A stretch of DNA of 64,000 bases from Xanthocytophaga agilis (lineage in GTDB: Bacteria; Bacteroidota; Bacteroidia; Cytophagales; 172606-1): the NCBI RefSeq assembly GCF_030068605.1, contig NZ_JASJOU010000014.1, positions 184,140 to 248,139 on the forward strand. Direction: 5' to 3'. Positions within the stretch are counted from its first letter, which is position 1; every line of letters begins with the position of its first letter. The notes below the pieces were generated by a model, which was not told the DNA's origin, made no database searches, and saw nothing but the letters and a program-made list of their open reading frames with translations. Shown here one piece after another: positions 9,363 through 19,238 of the stretch. A program made the translations under genes and the position numbers.

Positions 9363-10307
9363 ATGTCTGATCATAAATCACTGACAGGCCGTGCACTGCA
9401 AACACCTGTTTTATTGATTATATTTAAACGGCTTGATACAACTGAAAAAGTATTTGAAGCAATCCGAAAGGCTAAACCTGCAAAATTATATGTAGCAGCA
9501 GACGGTCCTCGGGCTAACAAAGAAGGAGAAGCAGAACAGGCTCAGGCTACACGAGATATTATAAAAAGAGTAGATTGGGATTGTGAGGTAAAAACATTAT
9601 TTCAGGATCATAATCTTGGATGTGGAGTAGGGCCGTCAACAGCTATTAGCTGGTTATTTGAAAATGAAGAAACCGGAATTATTCTGGAAGATGATTGCTT
9701 GCCTAGCGAAAGCTTCTTCTGGTATTGCGAAGAACTATTGGAAAAATACCGTAATGATACACGGATCATGCAGATATCAGGAGTGAATCCATTACTAGGA
9801 TGGCGCAAAGATCCGGATTATGATTATTACTTTTCAGAAGCAGGGATAACCTGGGGATGGGCGACATGGAGACGTGCTTGGGAGCTATATAATTATACAA
9901 TTCCTCATTTTCAGGAGATAAAAGACAAGGGATACATAGAATCTTTCCATTTCTATAAGGAGAAGGTTGAGTGGATGATTAATTGTCTGGATGAAGCATA
10001 TCGCCGCTTACCTTCTGTGAGCTGGTGGGACTTTCAGTGGGAGTTTACCAAATTCAGTAATTCGGGACTATCTATTGTACCTAATGTTAGTTTAGTAAAA
10101 AATATAGGTTTTGGAGAAGGGGCTACCCACACATTTGAAACTGTAGGCTTTGCAGTTGCAGAAACCAAAGATATAACACTCCCTCTGAGACACCCCTCTT
10201 TTGTTATTCGGGATATCGAATCTGATAATTTATATTATACTCAGCATCTACGAACTACACTTTTTAAGAAAGTTAAGAAAAAACTCAAAAGGTTACTAGC
10301 CCGGTAA
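9363..10307 (+). CDS. HlpA-like nucleotide-diphospho-sugar transferase (second copy)
   Basis: A 314-residue paralogue of the transferase at 5856-6803. It shares LYVAADGPR, the EDDCLP acidic site near residue 109, FFWYCEELLEKYR and GITWGWATWRRAW. Divergence is strongest in the middle, which would fit a different acceptor. The pair probably arose by local duplication followed by insertion of the polymerase and GT2 genes. Confidence 0.75.
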   Translation: MSDHKSLTGRALQTPVLLIIFKRLDTTEKVFEAIRKAKPAKLYVAADGPRANKEGEAEQAQATRDIIKRVDWDCEVKTLFQDHNLGCGVGPSTAISWLFENEETGIILEDDCLPSESFFWYCEELLEKYRNDTRIMQISGVNPLLGWRKDPDYDYYFSEAGITWGWATWRRAWELYNYTIPHFQEIKDKGYIESFHFYKEKVEWMINCLDEAYRRLPSVSWWDFQWEFTKFSNSGLSIVPNVSLVKNIGFGEGATHTFETVGFAVAETKDITLPLRHPSFVIRDIESDNLYYTQHLRTTLFKKVKKKLKRLLAR

Positions 10308-10339
10308 GAAAGGAAGATTTTAATCTAACTTACTTACCT

Positions 10340-11140
10340 ATGAAAAAAGATACAAAACAGCGTATTGCGATTGTTATCCCCATTTATGAAGCTCAGCCTC
10401 ATGTGGATGAGGTTGTAGTATTAAAGCATTTTTTTAAGCTGTTTCATAAATATCCTATTGTATTTATGAAACAGGAAGGGTTGGATATTGCAGTATATGA
10501 AAAAGCAATATATGAGACAAAACATCCCCATATCAGCTTTGAAGAATTTAGGTGGAATGGGTATCTGGGATATAATCAATTAATGGTAGAGAAAACATTT
10601 TATAAGCGATTTCTCCACTATGAATATATTCTGATTGCTCATCTGGATGCTTTTGCTTTTAATGATGATCTTGAATATTGGTGTAATAAAGGATATGATT
10701 ATATCGGATCTGTCATACACAATATTCCATTTGTAGAAGATTATATTAAAACCTCAAGATTATTACGCTGGCTTCAGAAAAAAAACTATCTAAAAGTATC
10801 TGATTTTCAGAATGGAGGTTTTTCACTTCGTAAGGTAAGTGCTTTTTATCGTAGTTGCAGCTTTTATGGACCGTTGATCAAACGATCTAACTTAGTGTAT
10901 AGTGAGGATTTCTTTTGGAGTGTGCGTCTGCCACAGATGAATCCTTTTTTTCGGGTAGCTCCTGAATCGACGGCACGATCTTTTTCTATTGAATTACCAA
11001 AAGAAGATGGGGAAAACTTTGCAAGTGTCAGAGATTCCGTTCAATCATTGCCTTTTGGCTGCCATGGATGGAAGAAACATGGATATTCTTTCTGGAAGCC
11101 CATACTGGAGAAGAGTATGAAAACAAAATTAAGTGATTAA
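10340..11140 (+). CDS. DUF5672 family protein, probable glycosyltransferase
   Basis: A 266-residue soluble protein. IVIPIYEAQPHVDEVV at the start, a LIAHLDAFAFND acidic segment near residue 100 and the NGGFSLRKVSAFYRS block followed by SEDFFWSVRLP match the DUF5672 family, which has a GT-A-like fold and is usual in capsule and O-antigen clusters. Substrate and activity are unknown. Confidence 0.7.
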   Translation: MKKDTKQRIAIVIPIYEAQPHVDEVVVLKHFFKLFHKYPIVFMKQEGLDIAVYEKAIYETKHPHISFEEFRWNGYLGYNQLMVEKTFYKRFLHYEYILIAHLDAFAFNDDLEYWCNKGYDYIGSVIHNIPFVEDYIKTSRLLRWLQKKNYLKVSDFQNGGFSLRKVSAFYRSCSFYGPLIKRSNLVYSEDFFWSVRLPQMNPFFRVAPESTARSFSIELPKEDGENFASVRDSVQSLPFGCHGWKKHGYSFWKPILEKSMKTKLSD

Positions 11141-11241
11141 ATATGAATTATTTCATTGAAATATATAACTTTACTACAGAAACAAACCTCGGAGGGATGA
11201 TATAAAGTTTAACTGGCTAAAAATCAGAAAGTGATAGAAAA

Positions 11242-12255
11242 ATGAAATTACAAAATGAGCCATTAGTAAGTATTACACTGCCAACATATAATCGGCCGGA
11301 TTATTTAAAACTGGCGATTGCAAGTGCAATAAATCAGACTTATAAAAACATCGAGATCATTGTTTCTGATAATGGAAGCCCTGAATCTGCTCAGCCAATT
11401 GTTGACTCATTTCAGGATTCCAGAATACGGTTTCATCGATATGATCCGGCCGTAAGCATGTTTGACAATCACATCAATGGTTTTAAAATGGCTACAGGAA
11501 AATATGTGGCCAGTTTACATGATGATGATTTGTGGGAGAAAGATTTTCTTGAGAAAATGGTACCTCCATTGGAAGAGAACCCTAATCTGATTTTGACCTT
11601 CTGTAATCAATGGGTGATAGATGAACATGGAAAGATCAATGAAGAACGCACCTTTGAATATAATCACGATATTGGCAGACATAAATTAAAGCAACAGGTG
11701 TATCAGCCTTTTATGGAAGTTGCACTCAAAGATCTTGCTATACAACCTGCCTCATCAGCAGTAATTCGCAGAGAAGCTATCGATTGGAATAAGATACCAG
11801 TGAAAGTAGGACCTATGTGGGATGTTTATTTACCTTATATGCTGGCTAAGACTGGAATGGGAGCTTATTTCATTGAAGAAAAACTAACGTTGTATCGTAT
11901 TCATAGTGAGAGTGAGACCGGTAAATATGAGACATTAGCTCATAAGATGAAACGAGCCTCCAGTCAAATGGATTGTTATAGTATTATTTTAGCAGAAGAG
12001 ATGGATGAGCCTTCTTTATCTCCTGAAATGCTTAGCTATATAGAGTATCGCTGGCAACATGCGTCTACAAGTATGGGAATTGCCTTGTTGAAAGATAGTA
12101 AGGTTCGTGAGGCAAGAAGCTACTTATTTAAGTCTCTTACCAAACGCAAACCGGATATACGTACCTTGGCTGCATTTAGCATTAGCTTAATGCCACACCC
12201 TTCTCATCATATTCGCGAATTTATTCTGGAGCATATTGTAAAGGCTCATGATTGA
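11242..12255 (+). CDS. family 2 glycosyltransferase
   Basis: A 337-residue protein with a GT-A domain in the first 220 residues: VSITLPTYNRPDYLKLAI, SDNGSPE near 38 and the metal-binding LHDDDLWE near 93. The C-terminal third is helical and of unknown role. It is the last gene of the polysaccharide operon; a strong palindromic terminator begins 15 bp after the stop. Confidence 0.85.
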   Translation: MKLQNEPLVSITLPTYNRPDYLKLAIASAINQTYKNIEIIVSDNGSPESAQPIVDSFQDSRIRFHRYDPAVSMFDNHINGFKMATGKYVASLHDDDLWEKDFLEKMVPPLEENPNLILTFCNQWVIDEHGKINEERTFEYNHDIGRHKLKQQVYQPFMEVALKDLAIQPASSAVIRREAIDWNKIPVKVGPMWDVYLPYMLAKTGMGAYFIEEKLTLYRIHSESETGKYETLAHKMKRASSQMDCYSIILAEEMDEPSLSPEMLSYIEYRWQHASTSMGIALLKDSKVREARSYLFKSLTKRKPDIRTLAAFSISLMPHPSHHIREFILEHIVKAHD

Positions 12256-12269
12256 TATTTTACTCTTCT

Positions 12270-12311
12270 AAACTGAAAAAGCACCTTTTATAAAAGGTGC
12301 TTTTTCAGTTT
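12270..12311. terminator. palindromic bidirectional terminator ending the polysaccharide operon
   Basis: A perfect 42-bp palindrome: arm AAACTGAAAAAGCACCTTTT and its complement meet at a central TATA. The T-rich outer strand gives a U-tract in both directions. Confidence 0.85.
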
Positions 12312-12435
12312 AGGCCTTTTCTTCAAGGGTTTATCTAAATTGTCTTTGACTTTCAGTCAGATTCACTCTACCTTTAACAATCTGTATTAGATTGTTATCC
12401 TCCTCATATATAGAATATAAGCTGCACAGACCACC

Positions 12436-13299
12436 ATGTCCTGGACAAACTATCATAGTCATACAAACTTTTGTGACGGAAAATACCCTCCTAATTATTA
12501 CGCTACAGAAGCGTTTCGTCAAAAATTTGTTGCTTATGGATTTTCTTCTCATGCTCCGGTACCATTTGAATGCAAATGGTGTATGAAAGAAGATTCAATA
12601 GACAAATATTTTACAGAGATTCAGAAATTAAAAGATAGGTGGGAAGGGAAATTGCAATTGTATTATGGATTGGAGGTAGATTATATCCCTGGTATAATGG
12701 GAGTGAAAAATCCATTTATTCAGGACCTGAATCTGGATTATAGTATAGGATCTGTACATTTTGTGGAGGCAATGGCTGATGGAACGAGATGGGAGATTGA
12801 TGGGGCTCACTCTACTTTTTTACAAGGACTCAAAGAGATATTTGGAAACAATATTCAGCGAGCAGTTACACAATACTATGAGCAAATCCGGCAGATGGTT
12901 GTAGAAGATAAACCAAGCGTAATAGGGCATCTGGATAAAATAAAGATGCAGAATCAGTTTACTCCTTTATTTAATGAGAATGCAGATTGGTATCAGGAAG
13001 AAGTGTTCAAAACGTTGCAAACAATAGCTAGTTCGGGACTCATTATGGAGGTAAATACGCGAGGGTTATACAAGAAAAGAGCTGTTGAAACTTATCCTGG
13101 AAAATGGGTATTAGAACAAGCATTCAAATTGGGGATTCCTGTTACTGTAAGTTCGGATGCGCATCATCCCAAAGAGATTGCGGGCTTCTTTACTGAAGCA
13201 TTGAGCTTACTAGGTGATATTGGATACCAACATATACATGTGTTACTGGATGGTGTTTGGAAGCCTGTATCTTTCAATGAAAATGGAATAGTTTCTTAG
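12436..13299 (+). CDS. PHP-domain histidinol-phosphatase-like protein (HisJ-like)
   Basis: A 287-residue PHP metallo-phosphoesterase. Metal-ligand motifs are visible: HSHTNFCDG near residues 7-15, HAPVPF near 40, GLEVDYI near 80, IGHLDKIK near 165 and SSDAHHPKEIAGF near 238. The family dephosphorylates histidinol phosphate in histidine biosynthesis, but many members have other phosphate ester substrates. It is monocistronic, between two terminators and not near other his genes; hisA lies 38 kb away. Confidence 0.75.
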   Translation: MSWTNYHSHTNFCDGKYPPNYYATEAFRQKFVAYGFSSHAPVPFECKWCMKEDSIDKYFTEIQKLKDRWEGKLQLYYGLEVDYIPGIMGVKNPFIQDLNLDYSIGSVHFVEAMADGTRWEIDGAHSTFLQGLKEIFGNNIQRAVTQYYEQIRQMVVEDKPSVIGHLDKIKMQNQFTPLFNENADWYQEEVFKTLQTIASSGLIMEVNTRGLYKKRAVETYPGKWVLEQAFKLGIPVTVSSDAHHPKEIAGFFTEALSLLGDIGYQHIHVLLDGVWKPVSFNENGIVS

Positions 13300-13338
13300 A
13301 ATCTGATATCCATTCCTAATAAATAGGATTAGATAAGT

Positions 13339-13362
13339 AGGCTTTCCTGAAGCCTTATTTTT
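13339..13362 (+). terminator. intrinsic terminator after the PHP gene
   Basis: Stem AGGCTT / AAGCCT with loop TCCTG, followed by TATTTTTT, 40 bp after the stop codon. Confidence 0.7.
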
Positions 13363-13619
13363 TACTTATACACCTCTCTGCATTGTCTTTATGCTCATTA
13401 GAAAGCTATATCCTGCAATAGAGATCTTTATACAGGCATATCTTTTGAGGCAAACGTATATTATAAAGTTTTGATAGATAGCTGGTTTGTACATCCTGTC
13501 AGAGTATAATCACTAGCTTAAAATGCTATTTTAGGACAATATCGGTCAACAGATATTGACTTTTCGTTATATTTCAGCTCAAAATACTAAGGTTATTGTG
13601 AAATAATTTAATAATCAGA
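13363..13619. other. upstream region of the two-component cluster
   Basis: AT-rich spacer expected to hold the promoter of the histidine kinase gene. No confident promoter or RNA was identified. Confidence 0.3.
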
Positions 13620-14852
13620 ATGATGAAACACGAGGGGGAAAATGATAAAGATCATTTGAAGAGTTCCAAATTAAGGGGAAAATTGAATAGAATGGAAGAG
13701 CTATCACATTTGGAAACAACATCGCAATTACGGGCTATTTTCGATCATGCTATTGATGGTATTATTACTATTGACAGCACCGGTTTGATCGAGATGGTAA
13801 ACCCTGCTGCCTCAAAACTGTTTGGTTATGTTCCTGAAGAGTTGATAGGTGAAAACATCTCGATACTAATGCCTAATCCGGATAGACGTAATCATGATCA
13901 ATACATCCATAACTATCATCAGACCGGAATTGGACGTATTATCGGAATTGGACGGGAGGTTACTGGTTTGCGAAAAGATGGGACCCGATTTCCTTTTCAC
14001 TTAAGTGTCAGTGAGGTCAATCTGTCCAGTGGGAAGATATTTACAGGTATTATACATGATATTTCTGACTTAAAGCTAGCACAGGAAAAACTGCGTCGTT
14101 ATGCTGCTGAGTTAGAACGTAGCAATATTGAGTTACAGGACTTTGCTTATGTGTCCTCACATGATTTGCAGGAACCACTCCGCAAAATTCAGGCATTTGG
14201 AGATCGGTTGATGATGAAAGAAGGAGAGAATCTAAGTGAGCAGGGCAAAGATTACCTAGAACGGATGTTAAGTGCTTCTGCACGTATGCAAAAGTTAATT
14301 AACGATTTACTGGCCTTTTCAAGAGTGTCTAAGCAAATGGAGTTTGTGTCTGTTAGTTTGAATACGATTATTCAGGAAGTTCTAACAGACCTGGAAATAC
14401 TCATTGAGAAAAATAATGCAACTATAGTGGTAGACGAGCTGCCAACAATTGAAGCTCAGCCTACTCAAATGCGGCAGTTATTTCAAAATCTGATTTCCAA
14501 CGCGATTAAGTTTAGAAAGCCAGATGAAGCACCCCGAATACATATTTCTTCGGAAGTAAAACAAATAAAAGCACATCTTAGTGCAACGCCAGGTGACGAA
14601 ATGCTGGAAATCAGTGTGGCGGATAATGGGATTGGCTTTGATGAGAAATACCTTGATCGCATTTTTAATATATTTCAACGACTTGAAGGCCGGAAATACG
14701 AAGGATCTGGAATTGGATTAGCGGTTTGTCGCAAGATAGCTACACATCATGGAGGAACTATTACAGCTCATAGTCAGATAGGAAAAGGATCTACTTTTGT
14801 CGTAACTCTTTCTATAAAACATGCTATAAAATATGGCGAAGCTATCTTGTAA
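13620..14852 (+). CDS. PAS-domain sensor histidine kinase
   Basis: A 410-residue soluble kinase without membrane helices. A PAS domain spans about residues 35-160 (IFDHAIDGIITID, NPAASKLFGY, and the PAC-like GREVTGLRKDGTRFPFHLSV). Dimerisation/phosphoacceptor helix: SSHDLQEPLRKI near residue 180. The ATPase domain shows the N box (LISNAIKFRKP), G1 (VADNGIGFDE) and G2 (GSGIGLAVCRK). The arrangement resembles phytochrome-type kinases that pair with Rcp1-like regulators, and such a regulator is the next gene. Confidence 0.9.
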   Translation: MMKHEGENDKDHLKSSKLRGKLNRMEELSHLETTSQLRAIFDHAIDGIITIDSTGLIEMVNPAASKLFGYVPEELIGENISILMPNPDRRNHDQYIHNYHQTGIGRIIGIGREVTGLRKDGTRFPFHLSVSEVNLSSGKIFTGIIHDISDLKLAQEKLRRYAAELERSNIELQDFAYVSSHDLQEPLRKIQAFGDRLMMKEGENLSEQGKDYLERMLSASARMQKLINDLLAFSRVSKQMEFVSVSLNTIIQEVLTDLEILIEKNNATIVVDELPTIEAQPTQMRQLFQNLISNAIKFRKPDEAPRIHISSEVKQIKAHLSATPGDEMLEISVADNGIGFDEKYLDRIFNIFQRLEGRKYEGSGIGLAVCRKIATHHGGTITAHSQIGKGSTFVVTLSIKHAIKYGEAIL

Positions 14853-14925
14853 AAGTATCATTGCAGATCTGTAGGAGATAGAAATATATTTGGCTTCTGA
14901 ACAAATTAAAAATACTATAAGCTCT

Positions 14926-15393
14926 ATGTCTACCAAAAACAATAAGAGTGTTACTATTCTGATTGCTGATGATGACGAGGAAGATCGTATGTTATTAAAA
15001 GATGCTTTTGAAGAAAGTCATCTATTGAATGAGATCTATTTTGTAGACGATGGAGAAGAATTAACAGATTATCTTTACCGAAAAGGACAGTATACAAATC
15101 CTTTGTTATCTCCTCGTCCCGGAATGATTCTTCTGGATCTGAATATGCCTAAAAAAGATGGGAGAGAAGCCTTAAAGGAGATTAAGGCTAATCCTGAACT
15201 AAGAACTATTCCAATTATTGTGCTGACCACTTCCAGGGCTGAAGAAGATATTATTCGTAGTTACGATTTAGGCGTAAACTCATTTATTACCAAACCTGTA
15301 ACCTTTAAGTCTTTGATCGAAGTAGTCCAAATGCTGGGACGCTATTGGCTTGAAATTGTTGAACTGCCGGATATAAAACAGAATAAAGAATAA
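14926..15393 (+). CDS. single-domain response regulator (Rcp1-like)
   Basis: A 155-residue receiver with no output domain. The acidic pocket is ADDDEEDRM, the phosphoacceptor lies in LLDLNMPKKDG, and the conserved Lys in FITKPVTF. It belongs to the Rcp1/CheY-like subgroup that receives phosphate from bacteriophytochrome-like kinases. I chose ATG 14926; an in-frame TTG at 14890 would add 12 residues with no family similarity. It follows the PAS kinase by 73 bp and probably relays its signal. Confidence 0.85.
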   Translation: MSTKNNKSVTILIADDDEEDRMLLKDAFEESHLLNEIYFVDDGEELTDYLYRKGQYTNPLLSPRPGMILLDLNMPKKDGREALKEIKANPELRTIPIIVLTTSRAEEDIIRSYDLGVNSFITKPVTFKSLIEVVQMLGRYWLEIVELPDIKQNKE

Positions 15394-15422
15394 CGCCTAT
15401 ATATTTAAACGCTTAATCTCTA

Positions 15423-16682
15423 ATGACGAAGACAAACGTGAGTACTGAGATAAAAATACTACTGGTAGATGATGATGAGGATGATTTTGTTCTTACCCGT
15501 GATACATTAAGTGAAATTCCTAATAAAAAATACATTTTGGAGTGGGAGTCTAACTATGAGAAAGCACGGGAAATAATAAGCCGAAGCATTCATGATGTAT
15601 ATCTTGTTGACTTTCAGATAGGAGCCTTCAGTGGATTAGATCTGATTATGGAGGCTCAGCAGCATGGTATTACAGCACCCTTAATACTGCTGACAGGTAA
15701 GAGTGATCTGGAAATTGATGAACGGGCACTGCAGGTAGGAGCTTCTGATTATCTGGTTAAGGGCACTTTTGGTCTGTTTGATCTGGAAAGATCTATTCGG
15801 TATAGTCTAGAGCATGCAAAAAACCTAGCAGAAATTCGTAAGTTGAATACTACACTGGAAAAAAGAGTGGAACAACGTACTCGGGATCTGGCAATGGCAT
15901 TACAGGAATTGGAACAGACCAATGAAAACCTGCGTAAGGCTGAAAAGGAGATTCTGAAAACGTTGGAGAAGGAGAGAGAGCTCAATGCATTGAAATCCCG
16001 ATTTGTAACAATGGCTTCGCATGAGTTCCGTACACCATTAAGTACTATTTTATCTTCTGCATCACTAATTGCCAAATACAATAATCCAGGAGATGAGGAC
16101 AATCGTTTACGGCATATAGGACGTATCAAATCGGCTGTTAATAATCTTACTGCTATCTTGAATGACTTTTTATCTATCAGCAAGTTGGAAGAAGGGAAAG
16201 TAGAATGCAATCCTGTTCCATTTAATATAGAAGAGCTGACAAGTGAAGTAACAGAAGAGATGCAGGCTCTGGTGAAAGAAGGTCAAACAATCCACTATGA
16301 GCATAAAGGTAGCGCTGAAATTATGTTGGATAAAAATCTGACACGTAATATTCTTATTAATCTGATTTCGAATGCTATTAAATATTCCAAAGAGGGTAAA
16401 TCCATAGAAGTGCGTACTGATTTTCAAAATGCTAATCTGGAAATAGAGGTGGAAGATCACGGAATTGGAATTCCGGAATCAGAACAAGGACACTTGTTTA
16501 CTCGGTTTTTCCGGGCTCAGAATGCATCCAATATACAAGGAACCGGACTAGGCCTTACTATTGTGAAACGATACATAGACCTAATGCAGGGAAGTATAGC
16601 TTTTAAAAGTCAGGAAAATCATGGAACTATATTTAATGTAAAAATTCCTGCTCCTGCATTAAGTTTGCATAGTACACCTTAA
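15423..16682 (+). CDS. hybrid response regulator-histidine kinase
   Basis: A 419-residue soluble protein: receiver at about residues 10-125 (LLVDDDEDD, YLVDFQIGAFSG, YLVKGTF), a coiled coil at about 130-190, then a HisKA helix with MASHEFRTPLSTI near 199 and an ATPase domain (NLISNAIKYSKEG, VEDHGIGIPE, GTGLGLTIVKR). Having the receiver first suggests it takes phosphate from an upstream kinase and controls its own kinase domain. It is 29 bp from the preceding regulator. Confidence 0.9.
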   Translation: MTKTNVSTEIKILLVDDDEDDFVLTRDTLSEIPNKKYILEWESNYEKAREIISRSIHDVYLVDFQIGAFSGLDLIMEAQQHGITAPLILLTGKSDLEIDERALQVGASDYLVKGTFGLFDLERSIRYSLEHAKNLAEIRKLNTTLEKRVEQRTRDLAMALQELEQTNENLRKAEKEILKTLEKERELNALKSRFVTMASHEFRTPLSTILSSASLIAKYNNPGDEDNRLRHIGRIKSAVNNLTAILNDFLSISKLEEGKVECNPVPFNIEELTSEVTEEMQALVKEGQTIHYEHKGSAEIMLDKNLTRNILINLISNAIKYSKEGKSIEVRTDFQNANLEIEVEDHGIGIPESEQGHLFTRFFRAQNASNIQGTGLGLTIVKRYIDLMQGSIAFKSQENHGTIFNVKIPAPALSLHSTP

Positions 16683-16739
16683 TTGATCATTAGGGTTGCC
16701 TTAATGAAAATGATTATCTTTTTCTACTATCTATAAACC

Positions 16740-17801
16740 ATGAGATCCATTTTATTAATAGAAGACAATACGGAAGTAAGGGAAAATACAGCAGAGATTT
16801 TGCAACTTGCCAGCTATCGCGTCTTTACTGCGCCAAATGGAAAGGCAGGCGTAGAGATCGCCAAAGCAGAAAAACCTGATCTGATTATTTGCGATATTAT
16901 GATGCCTGAACTGGATGGATATGGGGTATTGCATTTGTTGAGCAGAGATCCTAATACAGCTGGGATACCTTTCATATTTCTGACTGCCAAGACAGAAAAA
17001 GAAGACTTTCGTAAAGGAATGAATCTAGGAGCAGATGACTATCTGACTAAACCTTTTGATGATCTTACTTTATTGGATGCCATCGAGATGCGTTTAAGAA
17101 AAACAGATACACTAAGAAAGACATTTCAGAAAGATGCAGAAGGACTCACCGAATTTATCAATGAAGCAAAAAGTACCGGTGATCTTAATCAATTATTGAA
17201 TGGTGATCGGAAAGTAATACGATTGAAGAAAAAGCAATTATTGTTCTCGGAAGGGGATTATCCGAGTGCATTATACTTTATTAGCAAGGGAAAAGTAAAA
17301 ACATATAAGACAAATGAAGAAGGAAGAGAGTATATAACGGCTCTTCATAGTGAAGGTGATTTTGTGGGGTATACAGATTTGCTAGAAGAATCACAATACA
17401 ATGAGTCGGCAGCGGCTCTGGATGATGCCGAAATTATAGTCGTTAACAGACAGGACTTCTTTACATTATTGTATCAAAACAGAGAAGTCGCCAATAAGTT
17501 TATCAAGATGTTATCCAATGATGTGATTGAGAAAGAGGAGAGGTTATTGAAACTTGCGTATAATTCTGTTCGAAAACGAGTTGCTGAATCATTATTAATG
17601 ATCTATGACAGGTATACAAAAGAAGGGCAAAACGCTCCTGAGATTCCTGTATCCCGTGAAGATCTGTCGAGTCTGGCAGGAGCCTCGAAGGAAACTGTCA
17701 TTCGTACATTATCAGACTTCAAAGATGAAAAGCTTATTGATATCAGTGGAAAGCATATACGACTGCTAAATTTGGCAAAGCTGAAAAATATGAGGAACTA
17801 A
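16740..17801 (+). CDS. receiver-CRP/FNR fusion transcription regulator
   Basis: A 353-residue fusion. The receiver occupies about residues 1-125 (LIEDNTEVRENT, LIICDIMMPELDGYGV, DDYLTKPFD). It is followed by a cyclic-nucleotide-binding-like domain at about 150-260 (LLFSEGDYPSALYFISKGKVKTYK) and a CRP-type winged helix at the end (VSREDLSSLAGASKETVIRTLSDFKDEKLI). This would be the DNA-binding output of the two-component cluster. A terminator overlaps its end. Confidence 0.9.
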   Translation: MRSILLIEDNTEVRENTAEILQLASYRVFTAPNGKAGVEIAKAEKPDLIICDIMMPELDGYGVLHLLSRDPNTAGIPFIFLTAKTEKEDFRKGMNLGADDYLTKPFDDLTLLDAIEMRLRKTDTLRKTFQKDAEGLTEFINEAKSTGDLNQLLNGDRKVIRLKKKQLLFSEGDYPSALYFISKGKVKTYKTNEEGREYITALHSEGDFVGYTDLLEESQYNESAAALDDAEIIVVNRQDFFTLLYQNREVANKFIKMLSNDVIEKEERLLKLAYNSVRKRVAESLLMIYDRYTKEGQNAPEIPVSREDLSSLAGASKETVIRTLSDFKDEKLIDISGKHIRLLNLAKLKNMRN

Positions 17802-17834
17802 ACAAAACGCCTGTACTACTACAGGCGTTTTGTT
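17801..17834. terminator. bidirectional terminator between convergent genes
   Basis: A 14-bp perfect stem (AACAAAACGCCTGT / ACAGGCGTTTTGTT) with a 6-nt loop. Its right arm lies within the last codons of the minus-strand acetyltransferase gene. Confidence 0.85.
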
Positions 17835-18349
17835 TTTGCATACATGATTACATCCATTGGTTTATTTTCTTTCATTACATAATTGTGAAGTGTTCCTTCA
17901 GCCACGAATCCATTTTTCTCAAGAACCTTGCCCGATGCTGGATTGTGTGGAAATATGGGTGCTTCAAGTCGCCAGAGTCCAAAACGTTGGAAGCCCCAGT
18001 TACTTACTACCTCTACGACTCTGGTCATAATGCCTTGCCCTCTATATGGAGCTGCCAGCCAGTAACCAAGCTCATCTTTATGTGAATACTTACCATATAT
18101 TCTGGAAAAGCCAACACAACCAATCATCTCTCCTGTATAGTTTCGGATTGCCCATTCTGTAGGTTGGGCATGCTCCTTACGCATTAATCGTACATAATGC
18201 AGAAAGTCACGTGCATGCTCTATTTTGTAAGGAAATGGGATACGAAGTGTATTTTGATAAATGACTTCATCATTCAGCCACTTTACCATGGCAGAATCAT
18301 CTCCTTTTGTGAGTTCAGAGATGTAAACCGAAGAATCTATGGCAATCAT
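17819..18349 (-). CDS. GNAT-family N-acetyltransferase (RimJ/RimL type)
   Basis: A 176-residue GNAT protein. The acetyl-CoA pyrophosphate-binding region is LGYWLAAPYRGQGIMTRVVEVV, and RLEAPIFPHNPASGKVLEKNGFVAEGTLHNYVMK is the typical C-terminal half of the RimJ/L subgroup, which acetylates protein N-termini or small amines. The substrate is unknown. It ends in a terminator shared with the convergent REC-CRP gene. Confidence 0.85.
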   Translation of the reverse strand: MIAIDSSVYISELTKGDDSAMVKWLNDEVIYQNTLRIPFPYKIEHARDFLHYVRLMRKEHAQPTEWAIRNYTGEMIGCVGFSRIYGKYSHKDELGYWLAAPYRGQGIMTRVVEVVSNWGFQRFGLWRLEAPIFPHNPASGKVLEKNGFVAEGTLHNYVMKENKPMDVIMYAKTKRL

Positions 18350-18790
18350 AAGTAGTTTTGTATTTGGAGGTTGCTAAGTATAATTACTAAAGATGCCTTT
18401 GGTACTTTTAATAGGTATCTCAACAACTTCTTGGCTAAAATATAAAAGAATAACACAGGTTTAGAAATTTATAGCAGTTATATTACACTATGAGTCTGAC
18501 ATCTTCTATTGGTTACAAGCCAATAGAAGGTTAATGGAGAATGGTCGGGTGAGGGATCAATGACAACGAGTGAGAAAAAATCCGAAGATTAAAAAACAGA
18601 GATGGGAATTTTATAAAATATATTATCTGGTAAAATATAAAAACAATGAGTGGAGACTGGAGAGATAGATGAACGGATGGTAAATCTAGCACTCCTTTTT
18701 TCGAAATGACATTGACAAAAAATAATCTATCAATGCTGTTACAGAACTTTGGGAAAGCGACAAAACAGCATAATAATTGTCAATACTCAT
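18350..18790. other. intergenic region with one hairpin
   Basis: A 440-bp non-coding gap between two minus-strand genes. One 10-bp perfect hairpin (CTTCTATTGG, 18503-18512; CCAATAGAAG, 18520-18529) may end the RNA-repair transcription unit, whose last gene stops at 18791. No gene was recognised. Confidence 0.4.
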
Positions 18791-19183
18791 TTATTGGTTA
18801 TGTGGTTTGTTATTTTTTCGTTTTCTGGATAAGGGGAGTTTAACAAAGGGCATATTCCTTTCCCAGCGTCGGGTATTATTGTCAACTGAAGTAAAAAGTA
18901 TTGTATCCTTGTCTATCAGTCCGGAAAAGTCAACAGTTTGTTTGCCTTCTCCCCAATGAGGCTTAGTTTTCAATCGGATACGTTTGCCTATTACTTCATA
19001 CGTTCCCTGAAACATACCTTCGACTTCTGCATCTCGTATCATCCACTCTGCCAGGTTGTCTGCCGTAGTTATTTTTTCATGAGGTTCCAGGTAAATAAGA
19101 GAGTCCAGAAATGTGCCATCTTTATAAAATCGGAATACCTGATGGCGGAAGTTATAGAAGCCAGATAACATATATGTTTTCAA
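18791..19183 (-). CDS. hypothetical protein, last gene of the RNA-repair run
   Basis: A 130-residue, probably beta-rich protein (RFYKDGTFLDSLIYLEP, EGMFQGTYEVIGKRIRLKT, DTILFTSVDNNTRRWERNMPFVKL) with a basic tail. No family is recognised. The pattern of short strands around a GTYE core resembles lipocalin-like small domains, but this is only an impression. It follows the AAA ATPase gene by 55 bp on the same strand. Confidence 0.55.
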   Translation of the reverse strand: MKTYMLSGFYNFRHQVFRFYKDGTFLDSLIYLEPHEKITTADNLAEWMIRDAEVEGMFQGTYEVIGKRIRLKTKPHWGEGKQTVDFSGLIDKDTILFTSVDNNTRRWERNMPFVKLPLSRKRKNNKPHNQ

Positions 19184-19238
19184 CTAGTATTTGACCAATA
19201 CAGATGGTAGTCAAATCATCTGTATTGGCTTATTAAAC

